Of a stretch of DNA of 64,000 nt, positions 1 through 12,217 are shown in pieces. The notes under the pieces were generated by a model. The model saw only the letters and a program-made list of their open reading frames with translations, was not told the origin of the DNA and did no database searches. Source of the DNA: Gigantopelta aegis (Eukaryota > Mollusca > Gastropoda > Neomphalida > Peltospiridae); NCBI RefSeq assembly GCF_016097555.1, contig NC_054702.1:71221128-71285127 (forward strand). Direction: 5' to 3'. The translations under genes and the position numbers were made by a program. How positions within the stretch are numbered: the stretch's first letter is position 1; each line of letters opens with the position of its first letter.

Positions 1-559
1 CTAATGTAATCGAAATCGGTGATTATTTTTTTGACTACTCATAATTTACCACACACCGTAGATACTAGTATATTTAGTAACGGTGCCAAAACACAACAGT
101 TTTTTGATGATTTAGTACAACACATTTAATATATAACATAAGCAAAGAAAAAAGTAGGCCTACATTACAAAATATACTCAGCACTTTGTTTAATAGGTGG
201 TTATTAAATGTAACATACTGCAATTGCTAGACTTGGTCTAGATAAACGATTTTGATTCATTTCGGACTGGCTTAAAATGTAGCACATGGTCCAGTCTAAT
301 AATTATATAATGGTATAATAATCTTTATATATCACATGTATACTAGCAATATATATATATTGCACACACATAATATATAATCCATAGTTTATCACATAAT
401 TATACAAAAACATAATACATTAACCATAATCCAGAATCTAGTCTTAACATAATAATAACAAAACAGTACATTGTGGAGAGTGATTTTTTCTCAGAGTTGT
501 TGCTGCTAATAGATATTTATACAATTTTGTTACCTGCTTTACGTTATTAATGGACAGGT
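1..559. other. AT-rich intergenic sequence, nothing recognised
   Basis: AT-rich sequence with short (TA)n runs near 345-360. No coding frame, RNA gene or recognisable repeat seen. Confidence 0.5.
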
Positions 560-780
560 CAGGTCAGGTCATAGGGCTTTACGTGCACATTCAGAGCAAA
601 CTGTTGTAGCGCACGCCTGTCCAGGGCACAGGAGCCGGCCTGGGCCGATTCTTCTGTCCAGGACAGGAAAGGTGGGGATGGGAAGGAGGAGGGACCACCT
701 GCACTGGCAGGTGCAAGGGAGCACCAGCAGCCTGACCGTGGTCGGTAACAGGCGGGGTGGGTAGGTAGTGGTGCTATGGA
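560..780 (+). repeat. Dispersed repeat, unclassified (copy 1)
   Basis: This GC-rich block includes CACCTGCACTGGCAGGTGCA, a near-palindrome, followed by a stretch similar to the reverse complement of 46785-46935. The shared parts are the CACCTGC...GTGCAAG...ACCAGC...GTCGGTA order and the phrase 'tcctgtcc(t)ggac'. Two copies in opposite orientation point to an interspersed element, perhaps a SINE or LINE end. The family was not identified. Confidence 0.5.
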
Positions 781-1059
781 ATTTTGAAGGAGCAAAAAAA
801 TGCCAAAGAGAAAAGGCGCGCAATTTTGATTAAGGAAATTTGGCGCAATTTTGAGCGGTCGGTCAAAAAAGAAAGATCAAGAGCTAACATAGGTTTTGAT
901 TTTAGTGACTCGAGAGTAGCTCGTTAATTAGACCTATTTGATGCTGGGGCGTCTCCCTAGGTTGCCCATAGGGCCTGACCGCTTCTGGTCGTGGCATGAC
1001 AACCCAGGGGAGACTCGTGCAGTTTATGTATATACACCGGTAGGTAAGGCGAATGGACA

Positions 1060-1236
1060 GTAATTGTATTAGTTTAAATGAAGATGGTCGGGTATAATAA
1101 TATGGTTTAATATATCTGCCTCTCGGAGTACTATAAATTGGACAAACTAATATGAGTTGGAACTCATCTTCAACTGCAAGCATGTTGCACAAATCACACA
1201 GTGTTTCTGATCTTTCAGTATCGTCTGTCATTACAA
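1060..1236 (-). mobile_element. Non-LTR retrotransposon ORF2 C-terminal fragment
   Basis: The minus-strand translation reads CDLCNMLAVEDEFQLILVCP, then a KPYYYTRPSSFKL segment. Cys-x2-Cys followed by a degenerate His/Cys part and the 'RPS..KL..LLS' tail is typical of the C-terminal zinc-knuckle region of LINE ORF2 proteins; the usual His of 'EFH' is Gln here. Only about 55 residues remain and homology stops near 1060, where unrelated sequence begins. It is a different LINE family from the full-length one at 22307-28037. Confidence 0.6.
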
Positions 1237-1237
1237 A

Positions 1238-1366
1238 TTTTAGTTATAGTACGAAATGACTTTCAGTTATGGTATGAAATGACTAAGGTACAAAATGACT
1301 TTTTGCAATGGTACGAAATGATCTAGTCCGGTGGAACGTAGTAAGTGTGGTTCTTACTACGTCCGG
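1238..1366. repeat. TACGAAATGAC short-motif repeat with adjoining hairpin
   Basis: Four degenerate copies of a GGTACGAAATGAC-like motif lie at 1238-1322. The same motif recurs at about 1577-1615, 17930-17985 and 18398-18618. Immediately after, ACGTAGTAAG and CTTACTACGT (about 1336-1362) form a 10-bp stem with a short loop, flanked by CCGG on each side. Probably pieces of one dispersed element; the family is unknown. Confidence 0.5.
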
Positions 1367-2117
1367 ATCTTGTTACATACTCTATATATATAGCCTGTAT
1401 TCAACACTTGTGGCACTATGTTTCAACCGTTTCTCAAGCGAAATAGTGCAACAAATGGACACACAAACCAAACATGTATAACCTACCGTACTCACAAAAT
1501 CCCGACTGAAGTACTTGCATCATTATTAATAAAATAAATCTTCAACGACAACCTTAAAAAGTATCCCCGCCACTAGAAATGACCATGGTACGAAACGACC
1601 AAATTAGGTACGAACTATGGTATGGACAGCATACATTCCTGTTTGCACTTTTCTGGAAGTTGTGTTTCTGTTAAGTTGACTCTTGATTCATTTACATTGC
1701 GCCGGTTTGTTAAGGTTAATTAATTAAGGATTTTACATTTCTGAGCAAAAAAAAAAATCAATCCGGTTTCCAAAATTGACAAGTTCCGGTTTTATCAGCT
1801 TTTTAATACATGGTTTAAGAGAAAATTTGAGACTATGAAATTTGGCCGGTTTTGACAAGATTTTGTATGTTCAGGGTCCGGTTTAGGCAGGTTTCACCGT
1901 AGTTGGTAAATTGTGCTCTCTTAGGCATAAATATTCCACGAATGCAGAGTTGTAAACGTTAAAATTGATAAATATCACCTTACTAAAAATGTGACATCAC
2001 ATTTTATTCCCGTGGACCCTTCAACTATTTGTTATGGTCATTACTTCATTTTGTCTGAAATCTCGTCATCAGCTGTAGGTACTTTAAAATAACAGCTATA
2101 ACATCTCTATAATACTC
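1367..2117. other. Intergenic, nothing recognised
   Basis: No coding frame or clear repeat apart from a TACGAAATGAC-type motif near 1577-1615. The CCGGTTT words near 1760-1875 suggest an old degraded repeat. Confidence 0.4.
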
Positions 2118-2794
2118 CTGTAACAGTAACCCGAGTACTCTGGCTGTAAGAGACCTAGACGGACATTAGAATGGTTATGACGCTCTCATTAGTCAGAGAC
2201 CAGGCTATGGAATGAGAACGTCATAACCTTCCAAATGTCCGTCTAGCCTATCTAATTAAAATTAGCTCCACTATTACATGTGGATCTAACAGCAGCCCGT
2301 TGGAGCTCATGTCCAGTTGACCTTTCATTCGACCAATCAAAACCTTACTTGCAAAATCATGCCAATGATTTGAAAAGAATTTGAAAACATTCGGATGAAT
2401 TATGAAGTATGCCGGAAACTAACTGCAATATAAAATTTTATATAAAATTCGTTTCAAGACGAAAAAAAACCCAGTGATGGTATAGCCATCAAATCTGTTT
2501 ATACTATTATACAATCCAAAGTTTATTACTGCATTTATTAATGTTGAAATAGACCAACAAGTTCGCCTATTGCATAAATAGTCTCGCTCGATATTTGTAG
2601 AATTTGTATGCTCCCGAATAACGCTATAAAAGGCGAAGTCGATATTTAAATTGTTATTTATAGATGAAATGTCACCTGGACATGGCAGTCCATGCAATGC
2701 TGTTAGATCTACTGGCTAGACCCAGTAGAGTTAATTTTAATCAGATTGCCGTCTAGCTCTCTTTACAGTCAGAGTATTCGGGCTACTATAACAG
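2118..2794. mobile_element. Palindromic MITE split by a MULE-like insertion
   Basis: The left part (2118-2247) and right part (2758-2794) are halves of one foldback element. CTGTAACAGTAACCCGAGTA on the left is answered by the reverse complement of the right end, which finishes GGGCTACTATAACAG. An inner inverted repeat (CTAGACGGACATT ... AATGTCCGTCTAG) lies at 2155-2247. Without the insertion the element is about 167 bp. A partial copy occurs at 22085-22142. No transposase; superfamily not assigned. Confidence 0.7.
2248..2748. mobile_element. MULE-like MITE with 9-bp target duplication (copy 1)
   Basis: The element begins CTATCTAATTAAAATTAG and ends CTAATTTTAAT-type sequence (TTAATTTTAATCAGATTG). 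It is flanked on both sides by CCGTCTAGC (2239-2247 and 2749-2757), a perfect 9-bp duplication. A 9-bp duplication with extended inverted ends is characteristic of Mutator-like elements. The copy at 20605-21279 shares both the ends and the interior ('attagaatttgtatgctccc..ataacg.tataaaaggcgaag'). It encodes no transposase. Confidence 0.85.
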
Positions 2795-2861
2795 AAATAA
2801 AGCATTCCGTATTATATTGTTCAGCTGACAAACTTGCATCACTGTATTTGATCACAATGAA

Positions 2862-3398
2862 TCAACACATAGACAGTATAACACAGCACACTACGGGTGG
2901 AATAACAACCAGAAGCACAGCTCCTATAGCAAAGCTAATGTAAATACAACACGCCGAAGACGCTGCAAACTTTTTCGATTCGCTAAGGAGTCCCAGCTCC
3001 CGGCATCTCATCGCCTTCCAAGCGTAATGGTTGGCGAACGCTCCCGTCACCACACAGAACAAGACACTGACGTAGGACACTACGATGAGCTGGGTGATAC
3101 TTCTCCACGGTGACGGCACCAGGTTTCTGGAAGCGGTTTTTCGTACCAAGAAAGGAACCGTCACTGTTGCTTCGCGATGCCTGTTGTCTTCGGTGTTCTT
3201 AAATCCTTCGGCAATGACAAAAGAGTCTACTTCCTGCTTGTCGGTCGCCGTTTGTTCGCGTTTGTGTTCAATATAAGATTCCACGGTACGTCTTTTTTCC
3301 TCTGCAGACTGGTCCTCAACGTCAACGGTCGGTAGCGTTTGGGTTCGAGATTCTTTGGAGTCTGTATTTCCAAGATGTCTTTCGTCTGTAGCAGACAT
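2862..3398 (-). CDS. CD225/dispanin-type two-pass membrane protein (paralogue 1)
   Basis: A 178-aa protein; translation is taken from the ATG at 3398 (MSATDERH...). The first 105 residues are polar and charged, probably cytoplasmic. Two hydrophobic segments follow: about IVVSYVSVLFCVVTGAFA and ACCIYISFAIGAVLLVVIPP. The first segment ends in VVTGAFA, and a polar loop with GLLSESKKFA separates them, the layout of the CD225 (interferon-induced transmembrane/dispanin) domain. Cysteines next to the membrane segments could be palmitoylated, as is known for IFITM proteins. The protein at 13772-14290 has the same layout and about a third identity in the membrane part by eye. The CDS lies in one exon. 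CD225 proteins act in membrane fusion control or vesicle trafficking; which role applies here cannot be told. The MULE-like MITE begins about 110 bp past the stop. Confidence 0.72.
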   Translation of the reverse strand: MSATDERHLGNTDSKESRTQTLPTVDVEDQSAEEKRRTVESYIEHKREQTATDKQEVDSFVIAEGFKNTEDNRHREATVTVPFLVRKTASRNLVPSPWRSITQLIVVSYVSVLFCVVTGAFANHYAWKAMRCRELGLLSESKKFAASSACCIYISFAIGAVLLVVIPPVVCCVILSMC

Positions 3399-4231
3399 TT
3401 GATCAAACAAATGATGTCAGTAAGAATTAAATATATACTAGTAGTTAGTCATTTGTGTCCCAAGTCATATATATTCACTAGAATCTCGTTGGGTCGAATT
3501 CGGAAAGGTCGAATACACCGCAATTCTCGTATACACCGCAATGCTCGAACCAAAAACGAAGTCCCCTGTTACACTGTCACGTTGTTGACAGAATGGTTAG
3601 GTCGACACTTTCTCGAGCACCGACGGAGTGCGAGCCAACGGGATTCAACTTTATATCCTTTAGCGGTATATCTGGCAGTGTCACTGGCACCACTTTGATT
3701 CCTGCAAGGTATAATATAATGAATCAAACAAAGTAGCACAAAAAAAAAAGCTACCCCCCCCCCCCCCCCCCCCCCCCCACACCCGTTTTGGTGTCGGACA
3801 CACCCACAAACACAAAAAAAGAAAAAAAAAAACCACACCCAATAAATGGATTGTATTCAGAATTGTATTCAGAATATAATAATGGACATATTTCAAATAC
3901 TCGTTTTGGTGTCGGATAGAATTCCTTTTAAGTCATTTATATTAGCAAGTAAAGTACTATAGTTTTGTAGTAGGCAGAAGAATCTGCATTAATACCATGC
4001 CTAACAAATTCCTTAACCCATTTTGACAGTGAAGTTTAAATAGTTTTGGTGTCAGACATTGATAGAAAATAAAGATGCCGATTTAACAGAATCAGTGCAA
4101 CATTGTTTCAAAAGTATACGAGCGAACTTTGATTAACCGATGTTTTTTGGGTTTGCTTTTTTTATAACCAAGAAATATGTTTAGATTAACTAACGTACTT
4201 CTCCGATTAAGGCTTTGTCTTCTATAGGCAT
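3399..4231. other. 5' flank of the CD225 gene; poly(C) tract
   Basis: Upstream region of the 2862-3398 gene. It contains a 25-nt poly(C) run at 3754-3778 and short A runs. No other gene was recognised. Confidence 0.4.
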
Positions 4232-4387
4232 TTTAGTTGCCTCGATGGATCCATTCTCTGGGGTTTTTCCGCCCCAACCAGTGCCCCATAACTGGTATAT
4301 TAAATGTTCTGGTACGCGTTGTCCTGTCTGTGGGGAAAGTGCATAAAAAGGATCCCTTGCTGCTAATGGGAAAAAAATGTAGAGGGT
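4232..4387 (+). mobile_element. SINE internal fragment
   Basis: This matches the central body of the tRNA-derived SINEs elsewhere in the window: 'ccaaccagtgc...aactggtat', 'gtcctgtctgtgggg', 'aagtgcat', 'aggatcccttgctgctaatgg'. The tRNA head and the 3' tail are missing; it ends where the 1-kb repeat starts. Confidence 0.6.
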
Positions 4388-5337
4388 ACCATCCCAGTGA
4401 ATACGCCATCTAGCGAGCCGGTGGTTACGTAATACTTAACGTGTCACGTCAGGAATTAGTCTTAGAACTGAAGACACAAAACATACCTGATTTTTGCGGA
4501 TGCATCGCAATGTTCTGTAATAATATCCATCCCAGTAAGCCAGCAATAAGTATATATTATTTTTCAATACAAAATAAACCATCATTGTCAGTGTCGAAAT
4601 AACTGTATTGTGTTTTGTCCATACATTAACCCACGTACAGAAATGATAATCGTAGTGTTTTCTTAGTTAATTGATATTTTCTCTCCGTGGCCTGTACCTG
4701 TGGTTCCTGATTGGCAGGTGTATATTTAGACGGTCCCCAGTCAGTGGGTCTAGTCACACACACACACAAAAATATGTGATATAAAAATATAAGATCACAG
4801 GGTACTGTGGGGTAGCCGAGCAGCTATCCCTAAAATGATAATGGTCATTACCAGCCGCCCTGCATTATTACTGTAAATAATTATGTTAAACCCTTGATGA
4901 AGTAGACTTTCTCCATCTAAAATCATACAACTGACCAATTACGTAGTCCCAAAGAAAAGAAAATTATCATTTGTGTATCGTGAGTGGTCGTTTTTACTCC
5001 AACGTACCCTACCAATAGGCTTAATAATATGCATTTTTTCTTCAGATTTTTTAAGAGAACAATACTATAACCCCATTTCGTTCTATTAATGCAAACTGAA
5101 ATATATTTAGTTAAATAGTTTATTATATTATCAAGTCATTTGTTGTTTTACAAGTCAGGTTGATAAAAGCGAAGCGTCTGGTCGTAAATGAATGCCTTTG
5201 TTTATACACGGACTGTGCATACTGGAGTTGGTCGGAGCTGACGTCACTTTGCCCCAAGTTAGAATTCCTGACGCACCGGAAACAAAGGAAAATGGCTGCC
5301 CCTAGTTAGCAGGAATAGTCCATGTTTTTTATTAACT

Positions 5338-5608
5338 CTATGATAAAATAGTCTCTGTCTAAAAACCACAATTAAAAATCTCAAGTTAAAAGGCTCAACG
5401 TTTTGTCAGCTAAATGCTGACATCCTCAGGAGCAAACTAAACATAAAACCAGGAGTTCAGCATTAAAAACAGGTGAATAAAAACGGTTCAAGTGAAAATG
5501 TCAAGTTAAAAGACTAAAGAACTCACAGGATAAGCCGACTGGGGGAAAGTAACAAATGAAGAGTCAATGACTGCTTCGGTCATACTCATTAAAGTCCGTC
5601 AGGCCACA
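5338..5608 (-). mobile_element. 271-bp insertion with 11-bp target duplication; Penelope/retrozyme-like
   Basis: The related repeat at 57390-58460 shows the empty site (ATTAACTCTAAAATTACG). Here TTTTATTAACT occurs on both sides (5327-5337 and 5609-5619). The inserted sequence has no ORF. Read on the minus strand it contains a hammerhead-like motif (5399-5429) of the kind found in Penelope-like element ends and retrozymes. Assignment to those classes is an inference from that motif only. Confidence 0.55.
5399..5429 (-). ncRNA. Degenerate hammerhead-ribozyme-like motif
   Basis: On the minus strand the order is CTGAGGA, then TGTCAGC, a 5-nt loop, GCTGACA, then AAACG. CUGANGA is the conserved hammerhead core box; the next 14 bases form a perfect 7-bp stem II. 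The second core box should be GAAA, but AAAA is found, so the ribozyme is probably inactive. Stems I and III were not convincingly resolved. Confidence 0.4.
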
Positions 5609-5747
5609 TTTTATTAACTAAAATTACGACGTTTTTCATTTCTTAAAGTGTCGGTATGTGTTGGTCGTCCGGGTATGCATATTTCCAACACATCAGGCTC
5701 ATATTTGAGTTGACCCTCCCTTTAAATTAAACCAAATGGCCACATCA

Positions 5748-5858
5748 GGCTCCGTATTCATAAACACACTTAAGTCAGTGTATGATACCTAAATACATAC
5801 TTTAATTACATAGATAAGTATCATACATTGACTTAAGTACGTTTATGAATATGGAGCC
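5748..5858. mobile_element. Hairpin MITE A
   Basis: A near-perfect palindrome: GGCTCCGTATTCATAAA at the left is answered by TTTATGAATATGGAGCC at the right, with CACTTAAGTCAGTGTATGATA-type arms continuing inward to a loop of about 30 bp. No coding capacity. Confidence 0.75.
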
Positions 5859-5860
5859 AG

Positions 5861-6000
5861 GGCCCGTGCTTATAAACCTTAAAAGTCTAGACTTTAGTAA
5901 AGTCCAGACTTTAACGTAATGCTATTTGAATGGCGTTGCCATGACGTTAAAGTCTGGACTTTAGTAAAGTCTAGACTTTAAGGTTTATAAGCATGGGGCC
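5861..6000. mobile_element. Hairpin MITE B, abutting MITE A
   Basis: A 140-bp foldback beginning GGCCCGTGCTTATAAACCTT and ending AAGGTTTATAAGCATGGGGCC. The arms include AGTCTAGACTTTAGTAAAG on the left and its complement on the right, with a loop of about 25 bp. It starts 2 bp after MITE A ends and is unrelated to it in sequence. Confidence 0.78.
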
Positions 6001-9000
6001 AGGGACGAGTCAAATAGTTCGCGAACGTTAGCGTCGTTCGCTATAGCCTAGCAGAACACGGCCCTGACCACTATCTTGATGGCGACGGTCGCTCGCTACT
6101 ACGCTAGACCGGTTTTTGCGCCTGATGTCAGATGAATGTAATCAGATACAAGTCGATGGTACCAGTTACACTGTTCACAAAATAGAGCTCGGACTCCTAA
6201 ATTCGCCAGTCTTAAAGCCGGTGGCGTAACCGATAAGATCGAGTTAATTTATGTATCAATGTATACACATGTACATCCGGAATTCCGATGCACTGTTTCA
6301 TTTCCGTCCCTGCATAAATGTAGACTATACAATAAGACTCTCTTCTTCTTTTTTTCGTAATAAAAAGCTCATCCACATGCATTTCTAACTTCAGAATTCA
6401 TAAGTCATTAATGTGATTGGTTGTACTTTGTTTAACAAAAATTAAAAATTCGAAAAAACAAACACATAGATCTACCAAAGACATACATTACCGAAGCAGA
6501 CAACTCTTGTCGGCACGACAAAAACAAATCGATATTAACAAACTTTCATCAGACTGAGTAACACTGGCCTGTAGGTAGCACTAAACCAAATAATTTCCGC
6601 CTGGGTCAATGTTCTAGAGAAGTTAACACCACAAATCCTGTGATTGGTTATAAATGTGTGTTGGTTGTAAAACAAACAAAAGTTTCATCTGGGCTAAAAA
6701 TGTATGCAATTTTATTTCATCTAGTACCACTGTGTCACGTAGCCTTGTGCTTGGAACATGAATGGGGTACCTGTAAAAAAAGAAAGAAAGAAAAAAACAA
6801 ATCCTACTCAAATTTTTTGCGAAACTAGGGGCGTTGTAAAAACATCTGTTATACCGAAAATGAGTCGTGAAAGGTGCCATTTTCTTTAGTTAATATTTTG
6901 AGGTAGGGGTTGTAGTACTAATATTTATGGGTCACAGTTTGGTTGATGTATTGTATATAGTGTTTTTAAGCACAAAAATTAACATGGTCGCCTATGGGAT
7001 TTTATTTGGTATAGTACAACCTGTGACAACCAGTATGTGGGGCCCTGTACCTTTTGTTTTATTTTCTTTGTTTGTGGGGGTGGTGGTCGTACTCTATATA
7101 AAGAATAAAATATGACCTGTACTTTTCCTGTCATGGACAGAACTCTCGTGTATAAGAGGAAATGCGGTACACTGGGTGAAATGTTCGTTAGTTAGCTTTA
7201 AAAACGTCATGTGTGAAAACCATCAGATCCTGTGTAATGAATGAAAACTAATACAAAGGTGTACACTATTTTATTAACAAAAATGAAGTCTAAATGGACA
7301 GATCGAACACAAAGACTGTTACTCACCAGTAGCCTTTTTTTAAAGTTGTGTTTAACACCAACGTTACATTTCCTTTACTGGAAAAATATACCGACATCAT
7401 TATTATTATTTTGGCATTAACAAAGTACAGAAACAAAAGACATAATTCACAGTTCAGGTGACAAATTTTACTCTTTTCTAAAGCCATATTTAGATTCACT
7501 TCGGAGGCCCAACGTACTATTCCGTACAGTATAATACATTACGGATTGCGAAGATGATTTAGATTTTATTTTAAACGACAAAATGTAAATCCAAACACAT
7601 GCATAGGACAGACTACATATCAACAGATGTCAGGTAGACAAACTGTTTTCAAATTTGTGGTATCAGTGATCATTTTGCATTACAAAATCGTACATTAACA
7701 GTGATTATGTAATAATATCTAATGAATAACAAGTATTGATAAAACGACCATACCAACTAGTCTTTTTTTTTTTAAAGTCCCTACTAAAACATATGTAATA
7801 ACAATCAGGCTTTCTGCAAGAAGGTAGGCTATGTACTTGACCCCCCCCCCCCCACCACCACCACCACCACACCACACACACACAACCAGACCATAAATGC
7901 CCCTACCAAGTGGTTATTGGTTTGAAATCTTTTAAAACTGGACACGGCATTGCACGCGCTTTGACAAATTTAAAACGGCAGTTGTCTTACTATCATCTAT
8001 CTAACAATTAAAATACTAATATATAAATTAATTTCCAAGGTTTTATAGTATGTAATTTTACCCTCCGTACCCTCTGACAGAAAGCCTGGCAATACATTGG
8101 AAACCCGATGAAGTCTCAAGATATACATGTATATCGAAAAATCTTCTATTTGTACTTTTAAGTTGAAGGAAACGTATTAACTATGGGAAAACATTCTGTC
8201 GTAAGTAAACACTTTCACATGGATAAAAATAAATGTATTTCACTTAAGCTTTATAAGCAGTTCTTATATTAAAAATATACTTTAAATGAACCAACCTAGA
8301 TTCCATAAAAATAATTTCACAACAATGCATAATTAATGAAAAACACCACTAATACCAAGCTACATATCATATTACATAACTGTTGTGCATGTGACATAAC
8401 TGTGAACTACATTTTCCGTCACCGTTTATAAATGCAATGTTCATCATTATGTAAACAAAGAAATTGCCTGTACAAATGATTCTATCGAAGTAATGATGAT
8501 GATAAATAGCATTAATCGCACTAAAATACTGAGATATTTTCCACACACACTTAAGAATCATCTGGAATGAAGTGCGTATACTTCAAACAAAAACGAACTT
8601 TCCTTCTGATTTTTATCTTAAAATCCATAAACACTATGATAAACACTACAAACAAAGAGTACATCTTTTCTGAAACCAGTACTTGTTCCGTTGACTGTGT
8701 TGTGTGTGGTTAACCCGTCACCTTCTTCAGTCTGCATTTCAGTTTAGTGGTAAGTCATACGAGGCTTAGATAATTGAAACAAGTTTTAAGTGTACGATAC
8801 AAATTAAGCCGTTTCATATTTCATATCTTGGAATGCTATTTTGTAACGATGTGAAACACTTAACATTTATTTACTTAACATGATCGGAAATCATGATCAA
8901 TTATGAAATCCATAATCCATTGTTGTTAAAAATGTTCCCTTCAAGTTTAATTGTTCCTACAGTCTAGTTATGGAAATGCTTGTGTACTATGCTGGAATTC

Positions 9001-9259
9001 TATTTCGTTTTGTATGTATGTAAAGTATACATACTAAATATGTATCAAAAGTAAAATTACTGAAACTTGAAGAGTCTATACCGTTAAACATGGCAAATCA
9101 TTCCTATGTTCGTTATTATTCTAACCAACTGCACAATTGAAAGTTAATCAGTTATGTACCAGATCAAAAGAGTCTAGAGGAAAAACCAATGGTGGCTAAC
9201 GTAACCGATAAAAAACCAGTGGTGGCAAAGTTACACTTCACCGTAAAAAAATCTCTGTA

Positions 9260-9260
<1 letters not shown>
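6001..9260. other. Gene-poor intergenic region
   Basis: About 3.3 kb of AT-rich sequence. It holds a 13-nt poly(C) plus CCA/CA repeat at 7841-7885 and scattered short A/T runs. Open frames of 60-85 codons exist, but none shows a recognised motif or a splice-compatible context. Nothing else is supported. Confidence 0.45.
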
Positions 9261-9261
<1 letters not shown>

Positions 9262-9323
<62 letters not shown>

Positions 9324-9367
9324 ACACTACTAGCTTTGTTATCTTTGTTGCAGTTATTATTCATTCA

Positions 9368-9444
<77 letters not shown>
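9262..9444. repeat. (AT)n and (CT)n microsatellites
   Basis: (AT)n runs from about 9262 to 9317 and (CT)n from about 9375 to 9444, separated by roughly 57 bp of ordinary sequence. Confidence 0.95.
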
Positions 9445-10992
<1,548 letters not shown>

Positions 10993-11003
10993 ATACGTAT
11001 ATG

Positions 11004-11130
11004 TACTCACAGAAAAAAGTTCCTGTGCATGTATTGTATTAATATACATGTACAGTATTGAATGAAAAACCAAATCGTTTTCAAGGACTTAATTATTTGA
11101 TCATTTATAAACATAATGAGATGATTTGAT
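11004..11130 (+). repeat. Diverged direct repeat, left copy
   Basis: This stretch aligns by eye with 11759-11885 in the same order: 'ACTCA..GAAAAAAG..TCCTGTG', 'TGTATTG', 'TACATGT', 'AATGAAA', 'AAATC.TTTT', 'AT.TG.TCATTT.TAAA'. The copies are about 755 bp apart and strongly diverged. Confidence 0.45.
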
Positions 11131-11495
11131 GTATCCACATGAGTCACATATTTCAACTGTTAACAACTTTACAATTGGTTTGAGGCATTTTATTGGGACT
11201 CAATGGGTGCACTGGAAATTTTGCTTGCAAGTATATAATCATTGCTTCATTTTGTAAGCGTAAATATATTAAAAATACATCAATAAAACACCAATAATTT
11301 ATAAAAAAATTTAATGTGTAACAACACCTTCCTCTGGATTTTACACCAAAAATATTCAAAGAAGAAGAATTAAATGAAAAAAGTTAATTAAATGATATAG
11401 GGTTAAACAACAGCTAACACCAATGCAATCATAAGCCATTTTGCAAACATTTTATAAACAGCTGCCAATAGCATTAGTTAAAAATGAATCATTTG
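11131..11495. other. Intergenic, nothing recognised
   Basis: AT-rich sequence between the left diverged repeat and the MITE at 11496. No feature supported. Confidence 0.4.
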
Positions 11496-11686
11496 TAGGC
11501 CTCTGAGAATTAAAAATGTGCGTAAACCAGTCATAGGTTACGCCAAAACAAATTCATGTGACCCATTTCGTTTTTTACGTAACCCGCCATGACCTTGTAA
11601 ATGATGTCATAAATGCACGGACGAAAAATGGGTTACACAAATTATAGTTATGCGAGCGACGTGCAAACGCAATTTTCAGAGGCCTG
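11496..11686. mobile_element. Short inverted-repeat MITE (AGGCCTCTGARAATT ends)
   Basis: It begins TAGGCCTCTGAGAATT and ends AATTTTCAGAGGCCTG, giving about 15-bp inverted ends. Interior inverted words (GGTTACGCC / GGGTTACAC) give partial foldback. No clear target duplication was found, so the superfamily is not assigned. Confidence 0.6.
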
Positions 11687-11758
11687 TCTTTTTCTGATTT
11701 ATGACCAAGTGGCCATAATTCCATTATAAAATTACTGTTAGACGTAAATATAAGTGAA

Positions 11759-11885
11759 ATACTCATGGAAAAAAGGCTCCTGTGGTTGTATTGCACATGG
11801 TACATGTTTAATGGTAATGAAAGAAAAATCAAATCATTTTTAATAAATTATATGTTGGTCATTTGTAAAGATTTTGACATGATGT
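11759..11885 (+). repeat. Diverged direct repeat, right copy
   Basis: Partner of 11004-11130. The pair brackets the MITE at 11496-11686; whether they are ends of one larger element or an old segmental duplication is unclear. Confidence 0.45.
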
Positions 11886-12113
11886 GTCAAATTTTAACTA
11901 CTTAAAACTTTCAGATCATTTTATTTAATACACAGGAGGAACGTTTTCCACGAATATATAAATGTACACCTAACAACAACAAAAAATACAAATTTTTAAA
12001 AGATTCATGATAAAGGTCAATAAGACTGTCCAAATGGGTCTAGAATGGTAACAAGATATTGATAATTAAAATTTAATACCGGCTGACAAATAACTTAATA
12101 ATTTTGCTGTTCA

Positions 12114-12114
<1 letters not shown>

Positions 12115-12155
<41 letters not shown>

Positions 12156-12217
12156 CAGGTAATACTCTGCATAGGCATACAGGATCGCATTTTTGTGTGT
12201 TGCGGGGGGGGGGGGGG

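Larger units (their letters stand above)
4388..5728 (+). repeat. 1-kb interspersed repeat, copy 1 (contains an insertion)
   Basis: It is collinear with 57390-58460 over its whole length: start TACCATCCCAGTGAATACGCC-like, interior GCGGATGCATCGCAATGTTC, then AATTACGTAGTCCCAAAGAA and GAGCTGACGTCAC, and end 'TTTGAGTTGAC...CCCTTTAA'. Copy 1 has a 271-bp insertion at 5338-5608 and a (CA)n stretch near 4757. No protein, no terminal inverted repeats and no poly(A) tail seen, so the class is open. The end resembles the TTAAAGGGACA...CAACTC ends of some animal DNA transposons when read in reverse. Confidence 0.75.

Noticed and set aside
6927-7115. 62-codon hydrophobic ORF
   Set aside because: Valine-rich by base composition; no neighbouring exon or recognised motif.
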